Assembly (NCBI GenBank): GCA_900095095.1 | Contig: FMBT01000302.1 | Span: forward strand, 124,001-188,000 | DNA: 64,000 nt | Origin: Fragilariopsis cylindrus CCMP1102 | Lineage: Eukaryota; Bacillariophyta; Bacillariophyceae; Bacillariales; Bacillariaceae | Reading direction: 5' to 3' | Shown here: positions 45,858 to 56,582 of the stretch, in pieces | Layout of the letters: each line of letters begins with the position of its first letter | Numbering within the stretch: position 1 is the stretch's first letter | Position numbers and translations under genes: made by a program | The notes under the pieces: generated by a model | What the model was told of the DNA's origin: nothing | Database searches by the model: none | Seen by the model: the letters and a program-made list of their open reading frames with translations, nothing else

Positions 45858-48800
45858 TTAGACGGCAAGGGCATCATCTTCGTAATGATCGATCGCAACA
45901 GATCCTCCGCTTTCGAAGGTCACGGCAGTTTGAGCGAGGGCGCAGCCATACAATTTCGAATTGGTACCAAAGGTGATGGCGGTTCCGGCCATAATGGAGC
46001 CAGCAACTTCACTGCGGGCCCCAAGGGTGGCAGCAGTTCCGAGAACCCAGACTACGTTCTCTGCTTTTGCACCGTTCACCAGGATGAATTTGGTGTCTGC
46101 TGCAGTAACCAGAGTGCTGCCAGCAATAAAGATAAACTCAGGGTTAGCTTCGCCGTTCCCATCGAGAGTCACCACAGTGCCATGAGCAAAGTTGATGGCG
46201 CTACCTGAACGGTAGATTCCTGGGGTAAAAGTCATACCTCCGATCTCAATATCCATGGCCGTTTCGCTAGTGCCATAGTTGCCTTCCATTGCAGAAGCAT
46301 GGGCATCCACGACGTAGTCAGCAAAAACAGGAGAGTCTAAAACAATGTCACCCCCGTTCACAAACTGATGAGACCCGTAATGGATGTGCCGGGATAGACG
46401 CCCACATCCCCATCTTGGATTGTGCTTGTAGTCCCATCAAAAGTGACAGTGGTTCGAGCATGGACAGCAAAGTCTCCACACATCTCGTGGGAGACTGACT
46501 CGAAACTGGGCGCAGAAGATGGGCTGGTACTGGGAGAAGTACTTGGACTAGTACTAGGCGAATCACTTGGAGATGTACTGGGCGAAGTGCTGGGACTGGT
46601 ACTAGGAGAAGCGCTAGGGACATCACTCGGGATTGAACTTGGTGCTGAACTTGGTGCGCCACTCGGATCAGTACTAGGAGAAGAGCTTGGTGCAGAACTG
46701 GGTGTACGACTTGGAATGGAACTTGGACCAGCACTTGGTGCAGAACTTGGCACAAAACTAGGGACCTCACTCGGGATTGAACTTGGTGCTGAACTTGGTG
46801 CGCCACTCGGATCAGTACTAGGAGAAGAGCTTGGTGCAGAACTGGGTGTACGACTTGGAATGGAACTTGGACCAGCACTTGGTGCAGAACTTGGCACAAA
46901 ACTAGGGACCTCACTCGGGATTGAACTTGGTGCTGAACTTGGTGCGCCACTCGGATCAGTACTAGGAGAAGAGCTTGGTGCAGAACTGGGTGTACGACTT
47001 GGAATGGAACTTGGACCAGCACTTGGTGCAGAACTTGGCACAAAACTAGGGACCTCACTCGGAATTGAACTTGGTACTGAACTTGGTGCGCCACTCGGAT
47101 CAGTACTAGGAGAAGAGCTTGGTGCAGAACTGGGTGTACGACTTGGAATGGAACTTGGACCAGCACTTGGTGCAGAACTTGGCACAAAACTAGGGACCTC
47201 ACTCGGGATTGAACTTGGTACTGAACTTGGTGCGCCACTCGGATCAGTACTAGGAGAAGAGCTTGGTGCAGAACTTGGGGTACGACTTGGAATGGAACTT
47301 GGACCAGCACTTGGTGCAGAACTTGGCACAAAACTAGGGACCTCACTCGGGATTGAACTTGGTGCGGTACTCGGATCAATACTAGGAGTAAAACTGGGTA
47401 CATCACTTGGTGAAAGACTTGGCTTGAGACTGGGAACAGAGCTGGGTGCAGGACTTGGCTTGAGACTGGGAACAGAGCTGGGTGCAGGACTAGGTAGTGA
47501 ACTTGGTGTTGAACTTGGGACAAAACTTGGTGCGCTAATCGGATCAGTACTAGGCACATCACTTGGGATTGAACTAGGATCAGAACTAGGTACATCACTT
47601 ATTGATTGACTCGCTTTAGCAGTAAACGGGATCTCAAGGCTGCAAGTGTTACCAGCCCCATCAGAGGCAATGACTCTGGCAAACCCCTCCATCAGTTCAA
47701 TGGCAGGCGTCACCGTGAATCCAACGGAAGGATCCCCAGGAGCGAACGGTTCTACTTGAAGCTCAGTATTGAACGAATCAGTGGCAAGGTATATTGAGAA
47801 TATACCAGTGTTGGCGTCTCCATTCGCGTCGACTTCAGAAACATTCTCTTCCGTAGCGCTTCCTGTCACCAACACGGGGTTATCTCCACTGGTAAGGATT
47901 GAGCACAAGGGTGGGAATGGATCTCCAGCAGGATTGATGGCCTCGAATTCAGTGCCTCCGGGATAAATGTAGGAGTCAGCATTTCCGAATCCAATAACAG
48001 TAATGCCATGCCCATTGATCAGCGACTCTGTAGTATGAGTCCCTTGTGAAAGGGAAATCACTGCCGAGGAAAATCCACTGGAACCAATCTGCGTGAAAGT
48101 AGCACTCGGCACTGGTTGTCCGTCAAATTCCAAGTCCCCCACGTCGGCGTTGCTCGCAATGATAGAGAGATAATTGGTATCAAACTGGTCTCCACCAGCA
48201 GTTGCGAACGTATATTTCTTGAGGTATTGCTCAGAAGGACTCATGTTCCCCATGGCCGGATCTCCACCCACAGCGCCCTGTGCGGTGGTACCCGTCATGA
48301 ATTGGGCAACAAAAAAGGGCTTGTCGCTTTCAAATATGTAGCTTCCATCCAGCATTTGAGTATCAAAGAACATCCCTTTGTTCAAGGTCGCAATCATAAC
48401 ACCATCCTGAGTTATAGTACTACTATCCTCTGACGCCACGATTCGATAGATACTCCCCGAAGGGCGTTGGGGAAGGTTTGCGACGGGAACAGTTTTCCCC
48501 CAGGACTGAATTGGTTGAGCAACTTCGAACAAATGGTCGCAAGCATACACACCATTGGGCACGTTGGTGCAAACCGCGCCATTAGAGACGGTGACTGGGC
48601 GAGATGATGAGATTGTTGACCCCGTCAAAGAAGAGCTGTCCTCAGCACTTGTAAAGTAGGACTGGCCACGTTGCAGCACCACATCAAAGGGAACAGAAGC
48701 AACATGGCCAATGATGTTTTCAGTTGGAGTGATCGTCACAAGCGTATCATCGAATACCGCTGTAACGACAAATTCGGATGGAAGTGCTGAACTGAGTCCG

Positions 48801-49327
48801 TAGTAGTCAACGACCATGTACTTAGTGTTAAGTGCATCAATTGGCAGGGCAAGTGCTGCATCCGAGGTAGCTGCACGACGATTAATCATGTAAACAATGA
48901 AGTCGTCGGTTGCACTAACTCTGACTGAGTTGTTGAAGATTGTGTTGGTGTTATCAGACCAAGCTTGTGCAGCTGCAACCGGCAAAGAGAGCACAGTGAT
49001 TTGGCCAGAAGACACAGTGACCGAGGAATCAAAGATCGTTCCGACAGGGTACTCCACAGCTACACTTGTAGTTGCTGCGACTGCAGAAGTGAGATGGAGT
49101 TCAACATTTCCGTTTCCATCGTAGTTTGGTAGAAAACTGATGATGAAGTCCTTGCCAATATTGTCAAGATTTTGAGCCGCAACTCTTGTAGTGACACATG
49201 AAAGGATTGCTCCTATGAGAAGAAGCAAACGGAGCATGACTGTTGTTGCGGAAGATGAACGGTTCGCAGAAGCGTACAAGACGAACAGTGTGAGAAAAAG
49301 TATCACAAGGCACAATAAGAGAGGCAT
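45858..49327 (-). CDS. Modular ice-binding protein: IgGFc-binding-like domain, Pro-Ser stalk, DUF3494 ice-binding domain
   Basis: About 1,155 codons with no introns. Met1 (49327) or Met31 (49235-49237); Met31 gives a textbook signal peptide ending VAA-QNL. Residues about 55-465 match the IgGFc-binding family (PF17517): DFIISFLPNY, SEFVVTAVFDDTLVTITP, LTGSTISSSRPVTV, ACDHLFE, SWGKTVPVANLPQR. Residues 466-572 form an Ig/HYR-like sandwich (FTVTPAIELMEGFARVIASD). A ~368-residue xxPS stalk follows, with five 48-residue units. From about 940 comes a DUF3494 domain (PF11999): FAVHARTTVTFDG, GDVGVYPGTSITG, then IGGMTFTPGIYRSG, FIFIAGSTLV, VVWVLGTAATLG, GSIMAGTAITFG, GCALAQTAVTF. This is the beta-helical ice-binding fold known from sea-ice diatoms, fungi and bacteria. 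A one-base slip at a GGG run near 46380 splits the domain over two frames that overlap by four bases. GC-richer codons than its neighbours fit the transferred origin accepted for this family. Likely secreted; adhesion to ice is inference. Confidence 0.9.
46620..47343. repeat. Five tandem 144-bp units in the Pro-Ser stalk
   Basis: The phrase GGGACCTCACTCGG recurs at 46761, 46905, 47049, 47193 and 47337, exactly 144 bp apart. Units differ by only a few bases. Each unit encodes twelve xxPS quartets (EVPS FVPS SAPS AGPS SIPS and so on). Near identity at the DNA level means recent expansion or ongoing homogenisation, and the copy number in the assembly may be collapsed. Confidence 0.95.
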
Positions 49328-50395
49328 GAAATGAAGCAGGACACACTATCGTCGACGTCGACGCCCACGTCGCAATATCTTATTCAATAAGAATAGAACT
49401 TACTTTGTTTATTAAGTAGATGTTGATTATGTTTGTTGATTTTTGTAGAATAGTTTTTATAAAATCCGTATTTTAGATTCTATGAGAAGAATGATTTGTT
49501 TTTGTGATTTTGATTGTTTTGTAGTGTTTGTTGATTTTTACTGCAAAGATGAGTTGAAATAAAATAAATAAGAATCGGTGATCACACGCGATCATCGTAG
49601 ACATAGTACCAGATCCTACGCGAGATCATGAATTTAAGGAAGAGTCAAAAATTACGATTAAGCAAGACCTCAGATCGAACTTGGAAAGGTGTTTCGTTAT
49701 GTATAAAGTTCACTCCCATCGCGTCTATTCAATGTTCACTCCCATTCCACGCCGGGGAATTTAATTTCGTTATGTAAATTTCATTCCCACCGCTGCTCGA
49801 AAGCGCCATGCTAATGACTTCTGATTCCCATCGCTGCAATTCAATGTTAACCACGCATCCTAACAACCTGGTTTAAATTCGTTATATATACAGTAGATTT
49901 CATTCCCATCGCTGCTCGAAAACGCTGGGTTTACTTTATACAGTCAAAGCTCAAAATGTGGGAGTCAATTTTTTATTTTTCTCTTCAATCAAATCGTGCC
50001 AGTCGTCGTGACACTGTTTCATTGCGTCATCTTTTGTGCGTGGGAATGAAACACTACTAACAAACGTGCACTACAGTACTAGCTATGCCAGTAGTAGCTA
50101 CGGGAATAATTATCAATGCCTGCATACAGAATTTTATAACCCCCCAAATACAACAGCCTCTGATATAGTCACGAAAACTAAGAACTCAAAATCTGATTTC
50201 TGAAAATCGCAAGCAAAGATATAGATCCAACTAAGTTAACGGTAACGTGAATTATGTGACTGTGAATAATACACTAATACCGGTAAGGACACATAAAATC
50301 AATTCTGGAATCGTTGTTATCTTTCTTACCATCAATAGAAGTAATCAGGTCTAACATAGATCATAGCTAGAGATAGAGAAGAGTATAGAACGATC
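49328..50395. promoter_or_regulatory. Divergent promoter region of the ice-binding gene with repeated TTCATTCCCATCGCTGC element
   Basis: The spacer lies between the ice-binding gene (leftward) and the F-box-like gene (rightward). A ~45-bp motif recurs: TTTCGTTATGTA followed by TTCAYTCCCAYCGC, at 49691-49735, 49761-49805 and 49871-49926, with a partial copy at 49821-49847 and the core in reverse (TGGGAATGAAAC) at 50041. The spacing is 70-110 bp. No coding sequence overlaps it. Confidence 0.5.
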
Positions 50396-51409
50396 ATGTC
50401 ACTATTACGACCACCTACGAATAATAATAATAATGCTAGGAAAAAGCAGAAGGTAAATAACACCAGCAATAATAACGACAACGATACCGACGATACCGAT
50501 ACATCGTTATTTTTAGATTTACACGATCATATACGTGTTACTATTTTGAATTATTTAGGAGAGACACAAGATGAATTAATAACTTTGACACTTGTTTCAA
50601 AACAAGTATACAAAGATTGTAAACAACCAGGCATAAAATGGAAAATCATTCCTACTATTCAAATCAGACCACGACAACAACAACAGGGTGGATCGACATT
50701 TGCATTATTGCAGCAATTACGTAACCATGAGGTATCGGACAATGAGAATATTCGACGTTATCATCACATGAAAGTGAATGATGTGCACAAATTTGATTCA
50801 ACGCATTCTAACGTGGAAATATATAATTTTACAGGAAAAATTCAAATGGATTGGATTTTGTCATTGGATATGTCCATGTCCTTATTGATGCCAATGGACG
50901 TTCAACGAATGCCCATTCTAATCGCCCTATCGCAAATTTTGCCAAATTTACGTGAAATCAATCTTTCCAACATACGCACTGATCTTGATGGGCTCCAACA
51001 TTTTTCAATCAATTGTCCACAATTTGAAAAATTGACATGGAATAATATTACTATTATTACAGGTCATTTTTTCAAATTTTCATTAGATGGCTCGAACATG
51101 ATGCAAGCGAAAAATCTTAAAGAAATCATCATGGACGATTCAGATTTTAAGTATCACGAATGGAAGGATGATGAGATGTCGATTATAGACGATACCAGAT
51201 ATTCTAGATTCCTCTTCTGTCAATGCAGCAAAGCTCTTGAACGTGTTTCGATTAGGAATATGAAATGGGATAGTGAAGTGGCTCCACAAGACGCTTTGAT
51301 TAAGTTTGTTCGAAACGTTCCAACTTTACGTTGGTTCCGAAGTGATCTAACTATTGAAAATATGAACATATTGCATTTGGAACGACCAGAAATTGTATTA
51401 CTGAATTAA
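50396..51409 (+). CDS. F-box-like protein with leucine-rich repeats
   Basis: Single exon, 337 residues. After an Asn/Asp-rich lead, residues ~38-80 resemble an F-box: LFLDLHDHIRVTILNYLG, then LITLTLVSKQVYKD. Irregular leucine-rich units follow (ILPNLREINLSNI, CPQFEKLTWNNI, AKNLKEIIMDDSDF, ALERVSIRNMKW, VPTLRWFRSD). This layout fits substrate receptors of SCF ubiquitin ligases; large families of such F-box-like/LRR proteins exist in pennate diatoms. The F-box is degenerate, so SKP1 binding is uncertain. It is transcribed divergently from the ice-binding gene. Confidence 0.65.
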   Translation: MSLLRPPTNNNNNARKKQKVNNTSNNNDNDTDDTDTSLFLDLHDHIRVTILNYLGETQDELITLTLVSKQVYKDCKQPGIKWKIIPTIQIRPRQQQQGGSTFALLQQLRNHEVSDNENIRRYHHMKVNDVHKFDSTHSNVEIYNFTGKIQMDWILSLDMSMSLLMPMDVQRMPILIALSQILPNLREINLSNIRTDLDGLQHFSINCPQFEKLTWNNITIITGHFFKFSLDGSNMMQAKNLKEIIMDDSDFKYHEWKDDEMSIIDDTRYSRFLFCQCSKALERVSIRNMKWDSEVAPQDALIKFVRNVPTLRWFRSDLTIENMNILHLERPEIVLLN

Positions 51410-51701
51410 ATTGAATTGAATTAAATTAGAAACAAAACTGAGTGTGAGTGCGCACACCCGACAGCTACCTGGTAGAGGAGAGGTTTTGCGCTCGAATTTG
51501 ACTACTATAAAAATACGGTTCGATGTACTATTGTTTGAACGATTATTATAGCAGCCGCCATCCTAACCCCCACAAAAAATATACTAAATAGGACAGTAGC
51601 AGTGATGCGACTACGAGTAATATAATGAAGTAGTCTATATATGATAAGATATGTTATGTTATTATTTATTTTATGTTATACATTATATTATAGTTTACTT
51701 T
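51410..51701. other. Convergent 3' spacer
   Basis: Very AT-rich toward the right (TTATGTTATTATTTATTTTATG). Nothing recognisable. Confidence 0.35.
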
Positions 51702-53867
51702 TTATTGTTGTTTTGTTACACGTTCTTTTGCTTTATTAGCTTCATTCTTCCAATTGGTTGTACCAATAACAACAAATAAAAGTAGTAACATATGCACCCA
51801 TGTTCCAGCTGTCATTCCAGCAACTAATCCAACATCACCACATAAAATCATTGTACCATCATTGTCATTATCGTTATCATCATCCTTATCTGTATCACCG
51901 GTGTCACTAGAATTATTATTTTTACATACTAAATCATTACCATTATTTCTATAGATACCTAAATAATATGCTAACGGGACACCAACAATCCAATATGCAA
52001 AAACAACAATTGGTACAACAATTTTTTGTCGTCCACAACCTTTGATTATACCATTACATCCTGTTTGTATACCATCAGCTAATACATATATACTCAAATA
52101 TGGTATGGTCGATGCTGTTTGATTAATAATAGCTTGATTGTCTTTTGATGATACAAATAATGATGGTAATAATGTATGTGGTAATAAAAATAAAAGTAAT
52201 CCAATACAAGTAGATGCTATACCACAACAAGTAACATTAATTTGACCAGCTAATTTTGCTTCTCTATAATAACCACCACCTAGTAGATTAGATACACGTG
52301 CACATCCAGCTGTTGCAAAACCAGCAGGGATCATAAAACTATATATTATTATTATTATTGTTTGAATATATTCAAGGTGGACGTAAACGTAAACGTAAAT
52401 ACATTGAAAGAGAGAGGGAAAAAAGTGTGAGAGAGAGAGAGATCATTTACGAACGAACGATTCGAAACCGAGAAACATACACGTCGAAAGACTAGACTAC
52501 TGTAAACGAATCAATTACAAATCGATTCGATTCGATTCGATTCTAGATTCGATTCGATTCACATCACATAATATAATATAATATACTATAATTGTACACA
52601 CGAAAGTACACAGATACGTCACGTACCAGAAGGAATTAATAGATTGATAGATTGTCATGGCTGCCAATGTTGTTTGTGGATATGGTTGGATTGTACCCGA
52701 TAAAAATATTGCAGTTTCTGATGCCCACCATTCACTGATCACAATAATACCAGGTATAGCTAAATTTAAATATTCTTTATATCCTGATATGGAACAAGAA
52801 GCAATGTATAATTCACGTTGAAAACAATTGGATATAGTGGTATGACCAATATGTTGTCCACCAGTTGCAATTAAAACTTTTTGTTTTCCTTGTTGTGATA
52901 TAAATAAATAGATACTGATATAACATAATTGTATTGCTTGAAAACATATTGTGGCATAGGCACAACCTAAATAACCAAATCCTAATAAATAGACAAATAA
53001 ATAATTAAATGGTATATGACAAATCAATCCAAGTAATGATGCTTGTGCTGGTATAGATGCTAATCCAATCGATTGGGTCCAGGCTGTTACTGTCCATTGT
53101 ATTGCATATAGCCATAAGGAGGGTGCTAATATTTGTAAATAGTTCGAAGATGCTACAGCCAAAACAGATGTTTGTCCTAATGCAATTAAAAAGTTTTCGA
53201 TACCATAGATCCACCAGATACCGACCGGTAATACTAATAGTATTTGTACTATTAATCCACGTAATAAAAATATGATTGGTGTATTCAAACCAATAGCTTG
53301 TATTGGTGCTGTATCATTACTATTATTCTGTTTCTTTGGTCTGGAAAACATTTCACCTTTTGCTTGTCCTGCTAATGTGGATAAGGCAAATGAAAAACCA
53401 ATACATAAACTCATTCCAGTGACATTACATAATGTGGTGGCTAATGCAGCAGCTGCTAATTCCACACCTTGACCACTACCATTTGCATCACTTGCATTAT
53501 TACTGTTATCAGCATTATTATCATTATCATCCATTTCACCTAATATACGTAATGTAATAAACCATGGAAATTTACCTAGTATTAATGATTGTAATGTCGG
53601 TAAAAAAGTTTTGGATTGTTCCATTACTTCCTGATATATTAAAGATACTAACGATGATGATGTGTTCGCTTTATTATTATTATTATTATTATAATCGCCA
53701 CCGCCACCACTACTGCCGTTGTCATCGTTAACGGTTGTCGGTAAGAGAAAAGATGTTTCATTATATATATTATTGTCATCATCTTGATCATAAAGAATCG
53801 TTGAACACGTTGTCGGTAAAAGAACCATCTCGTCTTCTTCTACTAATAGTTCATCACGAGGTGACAT
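51702..53867 (-). CDS. MATE-family multidrug/metabolite efflux transporter
   Basis: Two exons, 53867-52627 and 52338-51702 (intron 52339-52626, GTACGT...ATATAG), 1878 nt, 625 residues. A cytosolic Asp/Asn-rich N-terminus of about 100 residues is followed by twelve probable membrane helices. MATE (PF01554) landmarks: GMSLCIGFSFALSTLAGQAKGE in TM2, QSIGLASIPAQASLLGLICH, LNLAIPGIIVISEWWASE (TM7), and the exon junction NSFCFMIPAGFATAGCARVSNLLG, the conserved second-half A.S.RVSN-LG motif. IKGCGRQKIVVPIVVFAYWIVGVPLAYYLG is the usual TM10-11 segment. An Asp-rich insert before the last helix is typical of this genome. Such proteins exchange H+ or Na+ for organic cations; location may be plasma membrane or vacuole. 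Intact. Confidence 0.9.
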
Positions 53868-54511
53868 ACTAGTAATGAATGCAATGTAATGTAATGTATG
53901 TTGATTAACTATTTATTTCAATTCTATCCCTTCTTCTTCTTCTTCTTCGAATGTGTGCGCAACTATATGATTTTCTGTGTACTGTTAAACGATATTTCCT
54001 CCCGTCCCTTTCCTTCTCTCTATTAGAATCCAATCAATCCATCAATCAATCAATTCTATTGTTTCTTTTGTTTATTTGGTTGTGCCTATGATGTATTATA
54101 TCGTCACTCTCACTGCCTCTCTTCCTCTCTCTCTCTCTCAGGTTTATGATGAGACCTCCTGTACCGGTACAAAACAATGTAAAAAAAAATCTTTCGCATT
54201 CTTGGTCAGCGAGCGCTAACTAGCTCTCAACACAAAGAAAAACAACAATCAATCGGTTGCTGGGGTGAGTGGTTAGTGACGACGACGAGATTGGTTCAGT
54301 CACTATGCGCGATTAAGGGGCTGCGATTTTTTAATTTCTCGTAACAACAAAATTTTATCCACGTATGAACGGAAGATGGTCCTGTGTATCCAATCTAATT
54401 TGATGACGACACATAAATAAATAAATAAATTAATAATGCGAACGACCATCACTACTGTACTACCTACTTGTACTAGACAGTACTACTACTACTACTACTA
54501 CTACAACTACA
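53868..54511. promoter_or_regulatory. Divergent spacer
   Basis: Between the divergent MATE and SET genes, with (TTC)n at 53933-53947, (TC)n near 54121-54140 and (ACT)n directly before the SET start codon (54481-54505). No gene. Confidence 0.4.
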
Positions 54512-55207
54512 ATGGGTCGCAAGAGTAGAACAAATCTAAAGATACAAGCAGAGATGGCAGCTGAAGATGCGTATCGTTGGCAATGGTGTTTTGATAATGA
54601 CATTGAACCAGAAAAAATGTGTTATTGGTTCATATATACAAAGAGTGGTAATATCCCTGGTGGAAAGGAAACCGATTATAAGTACAAAACAAGATATGAT
54701 GCACAGATGACATTATTGAATGAAGCTTTTGGTCAGAAAGAAACTAGTTTATTCCAATTAGAAATGACAGACACCATGGGATTAGGAGTATTCGCTAGGA
54801 ACGATTTAGAAACTGTTCTTACTGACTCTGACTCTGATGTATTATTAACTACTAAGTTACAAGCAAAATATTATAATGTGATTGAAAATGTAGACTGGTC
54901 AAATGGTAAAGTGACTACACATCATAATATTGGTGGGAGGCCTACAATTGGACAAAAAAGGCCAAGTAGTGAAATGATGAAGGGTGGAATTAAAAAGAGT
55001 TTGGTGGGTCCGTTCAATTTTTTAAACCATGCATGTGATACTCATTCACAATTCAATTTGGTAGAAGATGTAGAAGAACAATGCGTCTATGCCATTCTGA
55101 AAACAAATATACATGTTCAGAAGGGTGATCAAATATTTATTAATTATAAGGAAGGTGGAATCATTGATTATGCTGATGTTGATTACGAATGTGCTTCTTG
55201 TAAATGA
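54512..55207 (+). CDS. SET-domain protein, candidate lysine methyltransferase
   Basis: Single exon, 231 residues. The SET (PF00856) core is compact: MGLGVFARNDLE opens it, FNFLNHACDTHSQFNL is the NHxC-type AdoMet/pseudoknot motif, and KGDQIFINYKEG corresponds to the GEEI-x-DYG catalytic tyrosine segment (Tyr is kept in NYK). DYECASC ends the protein, so a post-SET Cys cluster is minimal or missing. The first 75 residues have no recognised domain. Histone or non-histone substrate cannot be told. A C-terminal splice into later sequence cannot be excluded. Confidence 0.7.
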   Translation: MGRKSRTNLKIQAEMAAEDAYRWQWCFDNDIEPEKMCYWFIYTKSGNIPGGKETDYKYKTRYDAQMTLLNEAFGQKETSLFQLEMTDTMGLGVFARNDLETVLTDSDSDVLLTTKLQAKYYNVIENVDWSNGKVTTHHNIGGRPTIGQKRPSSEMMKGGIKKSLVGPFNFLNHACDTHSQFNLVEDVEEQCVYAILKTNIHVQKGDQIFINYKEGGIIDYADVDYECASCK

Positions 55208-56582
55208 GGATAAAAACTATTTGCGGTTAGTCCAATTTTATGCGTATTTTTTCTATTCTTCTTACTTAAAAAAAATCAAACCTGGAGATAATATCGATCA
55301 TGATACTGCTCGTGGACTGAAAGAAGGAAGCCGGAAGTGACAATGATAAGAATGCGAAAGGACACAACAAAGTCGCAACGAATGAGATGATGAATCATTT
55401 ACTTAGGGACTGTCATTTTGGTTCAATTTTTTTTTAAACTGTACGCGTTGATTTCAAATATTTTCTACTACGTTGATTCAGGCTGTGCACTACAAGTAGA
55501 AGTACTAGTAAAAATAGCAACCAATTAAAAATTGTAAAAATTCGTAGTATAAGTAATATCAAATTCTCTCCATAACACACAAAAATCAATCAATCAATCA
55601 ATCAATCAATATCACACATTCTTCTTGCTTTTCTCGCGTACAGTGACCTATTCAATAATGTCTAAAAAGGTAATCGAATTACACCTTCTTAGAGCTCACT
55701 CGAAAAAAAAAGACGAGCTCATCTTTCTTCTTTCATCCTTACAATCCTCATATGTTATTGTTGTTGGTGAAAGAATATTTTTCATATCATCATTGTACTA
55801 CGATGGATTCGATTGATTTATTCATTCGTTCAACATTGACTTGATGAAACAAAGAATAATGAGAGAGATATACTGTACATGGCACTTCAGTAATATTGAT
55901 GTATTCCTTCGTCGTGATTAATCTTCTTGTATTCATTGCTTTATATTTGGATCTAGTGAATGGATTAGGGTCGTACGTTACGTACGTTCTCTCGTAATTA
56001 TCCGTTTTTGTACTTTTTATATACTAAAGAACGATTTTTTTTCCTTCAGAGTTAAGTTTTTGCCTGACAAAATAATCGAGGCAAATAGCATGATGCTTGG
56101 AAAGCTTGAAACTTGAAACATCAAACATAATATACTGTATCAATTAACACATCAATCATCAATCAACGACACAACACAGCAAATCGTTTGTTGCGTCCCT
56201 CAAACGTCCCTCAGACAAAACAATTGTAAAAATCAGTAGGAGTGAGGGACCCATTTTAATCAGGGCAGGCATAAATTTATATTTGTGTATTGGATATCTT
56301 TTTGGCGCGCCTCTAGGGCTTCCTCCAGATTTTTTATACGCTGACACATCAATCATCAATCAACAACACAAGCAAATTGACAAGAAAGAAAGTAAGGACA
56401 CAACAATTCAACGTCGCGTCAACAATAAACACCAATCAACAACTACACAAAGCACCTCTATAACTTCTGCACGGGCACAACAAGAACAAAAGTCAACAAT
56501 AAACACCAATCAACAACTACACAAAGCAACTCTAGAACTTCTGCACGGACACAACAAGAACAAAAGAACTACTGCAATAATA
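55208..56582. other. Intergenic with a 73-bp tandem duplication
   Basis: No supported gene. Features: (AATC)n near 55588-55610, a CGTACGTTACGTACG near-palindrome at about 55974-55988, and a two-copy 73-bp repeat at 56419-56566 (GTCAACAATAAACACCAATC starts at 56419 and 56492) just before the carrier start codon, probably within its 5' leader. Confidence 0.5.

Noticed and set aside
46348-47598. A 416-codon minus-strand frame rich in VLxQV repeats
   Set aside because: Same-strand alternative frame of the stalk repeat, kept open by the 144-bp periodicity; it lacks a signal peptide or domain.
46422-47609. A 395-codon plus-strand frame rich in LGxELG repeats
   Set aside because: It is the antisense shadow of the xxPS stalk; the 144-bp repeat with a period divisible by three keeps all frames open. 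The start and end are arbitrary and the domain evidence is on the other strand.
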